Part shown: piece by piece, positions 7,258 to 7,410 of the stretch
How positions within the stretch are numbered: the stretch's first letter is position 1
How the letters are laid out: each line of letters begins with the position of its first letter
From: Candidatus Pelagibacter sp.
GTDB lineage: Bacteria; Pseudomonadota; Alphaproteobacteria; Pelagibacterales; Pelagibacteraceae
Direction: 5' to 3'
Assembly: GCA_002692325.1 (NCBI GenBank)
Contig: NZJU01000025.1
Location: 2,778-10,187, forward strand
Length of the DNA: 7,410 bases
Notes under the pieces: generated by a model
What the model was told of the DNA's origin: nothing
Database searches by the model: none
What the model saw: the letters and a program-made list of their open reading frames with translations, nothing else
Program-made: the position numbers and the translations under genes

Positions 7258-7263
7258 AATATA
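7258..7263 (-). promoter_or_regulatory. Candidate -10 element for the eight-gene operon
   Basis: On the minus strand these bases read TATATT, five of six matches to the sigma-70 -10 consensus. Transcription would begin near 7250, about 20 nt before the preferred mltB ATG. The -35 region is weak (TTAAAG with an 18 bp spacer, three of six matches). In DNA this AT-rich such hexamers arise by chance, so the position is the main support: the gap is the only intergenic space upstream of the operon. Confidence 0.3.
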
Positions 7264-7270
7264 ATGAACA

Positions 7271-7299
7271 TTGTTATTTCCCTTTAATAATAGTAATAA
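7271..7299 (+). promoter_or_regulatory. Candidate promoter for tRNA-Ser
   Basis: TTGTTA at 7271-7276 (four of six matches to TTGACA) is followed after 17 bp by TAATAA at 7294-7299 (three of six matches to TATAAT). A start near 7306 would leave a short 5' leader before the tRNA. The tRNA needs a promoter on this strand unless it is co-transcribed, and the upstream gene points the other way. The hexamers are weak and the assignment is an inference from position. Confidence 0.3.
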
Positions 7300-7312
7300 G
7301 ACAGACGTTACT

Positions 7313-7402
7313 GGAGAGGTGGCTGAGCGGTTGAAAGCACTGGTCTTGAAAACCAGCAACGGGGCAACTCGTTCGTGGGTTCGAATCCCACCCTCTCCGC
7401 CA
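7313..7402 (+). tRNA. tRNA-Ser (anticodon UGA), CCA encoded
   Basis: A complete class II tRNA cloverleaf can be drawn by hand. The acceptor stem is GGAGAGG (7313-7319) with CCTCTCC (7392-7398), followed by discriminator G7399 and a genomically encoded CCA (7400-7402). The anticodon stem CTGGT/ACCAG (7340-7344, 7352-7356) encloses the loop CTTGAAA, with anticodon TGA at 7347-7349, which reads serine UCN codons. The long variable arm pairs AACGGG with CTCGTT around a GCAA tetraloop (7358-7373), as expected for serine tRNAs. The T arm is GTGGG/CCCAC (7375-7379, 7387-7391) around TTCGAAT. It is divergent from the mltB operon. It is clearly more GC-rich than the surrounding DNA, as structured RNAs are in AT-rich genomes. 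Only eight bases follow, so no terminator can be judged. Confidence 0.98.
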
Positions 7403-7410
7403 CAAATTTA

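Noticed and set aside
7313..7402. tRNA-Ser as an integration (att) site for a mobile element
   Set aside because: tRNA-Ser genes are frequent att sites, but only eight bases beyond the tRNA are visible. There is no integrase and no repeated copy of the tRNA 3' end in the window.
1..7410. Defence system, prophage, insertion sequence, CRISPR array or biosynthetic cluster
   Set aside because: I looked for repeats, inverted ends, integrases and unfamiliar genes. Every gene belongs to a familiar core family, and no repeated spacer pattern or terminal inverted repeat was seen.

Overview
The window looks like ordinary core chromosome from a very AT-rich, streamlined alphaproteobacterium. The best guess is the SAR11/Pelagibacterales group or a similarly reduced marine or freshwater lineage. 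The guess rests on the low G+C content, lysine/asparagine/isoleucine-rich proteins full of poly-Lys AAA runs, almost no intergenic DNA, and a gene order (rlpA-like, dacA, tmk, holB, metG, tatD, MBL hydrolase) that I recall as common in Alphaproteobacteria. No search was run, so the lineage is an inference.

Layout: positions 1-7228 are a single minus-strand array of eight genes, read from right to left. They are an MltB-type lytic transglycosylase, an RlpA-like SPOR lipoprotein, a D-Ala-D-Ala carboxypeptidase (DacA), thymidylate kinase (Tmk), DNA polymerase III delta' (HolB), methionyl-tRNA synthetase (MetG), a TatD-family metal-dependent hydrolase, and a PhnP-like metallo-beta-lactamase-fold hydrolase. 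The last gene runs off the left edge of the window. All seven junctions overlap by 4 to 14 bp, so the array is most simply one operon with translational coupling. About 85 bp (7229-7312) separate it from a divergent plus-strand tRNA-Ser(UGA) at 7313-7402; both promoters must lie in or near this gap.

Functionally, the first three genes act in the periplasm on peptidoglycan: glycan strand cleavage, a SPOR protein that should bind septal glycan, and removal of the terminal D-Ala. The next two supply DNA replication (dTTP precursor, clamp-loader subunit), then translation (Met-tRNA), then two metal-dependent hydrolases.

I found no phage, transposon, CRISPR array, toxin-antitoxin, defence or biosynthetic system. 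The points worth a second look are residue-level departures in otherwise standard proteins: an RlpA-like domain without its conserved Asp, an MBL motif ending in Gln instead of His, and a delta' without zinc cysteines and with an altered P-loop. Long A tracts inside genes and the fully overlapping operon are also notable.
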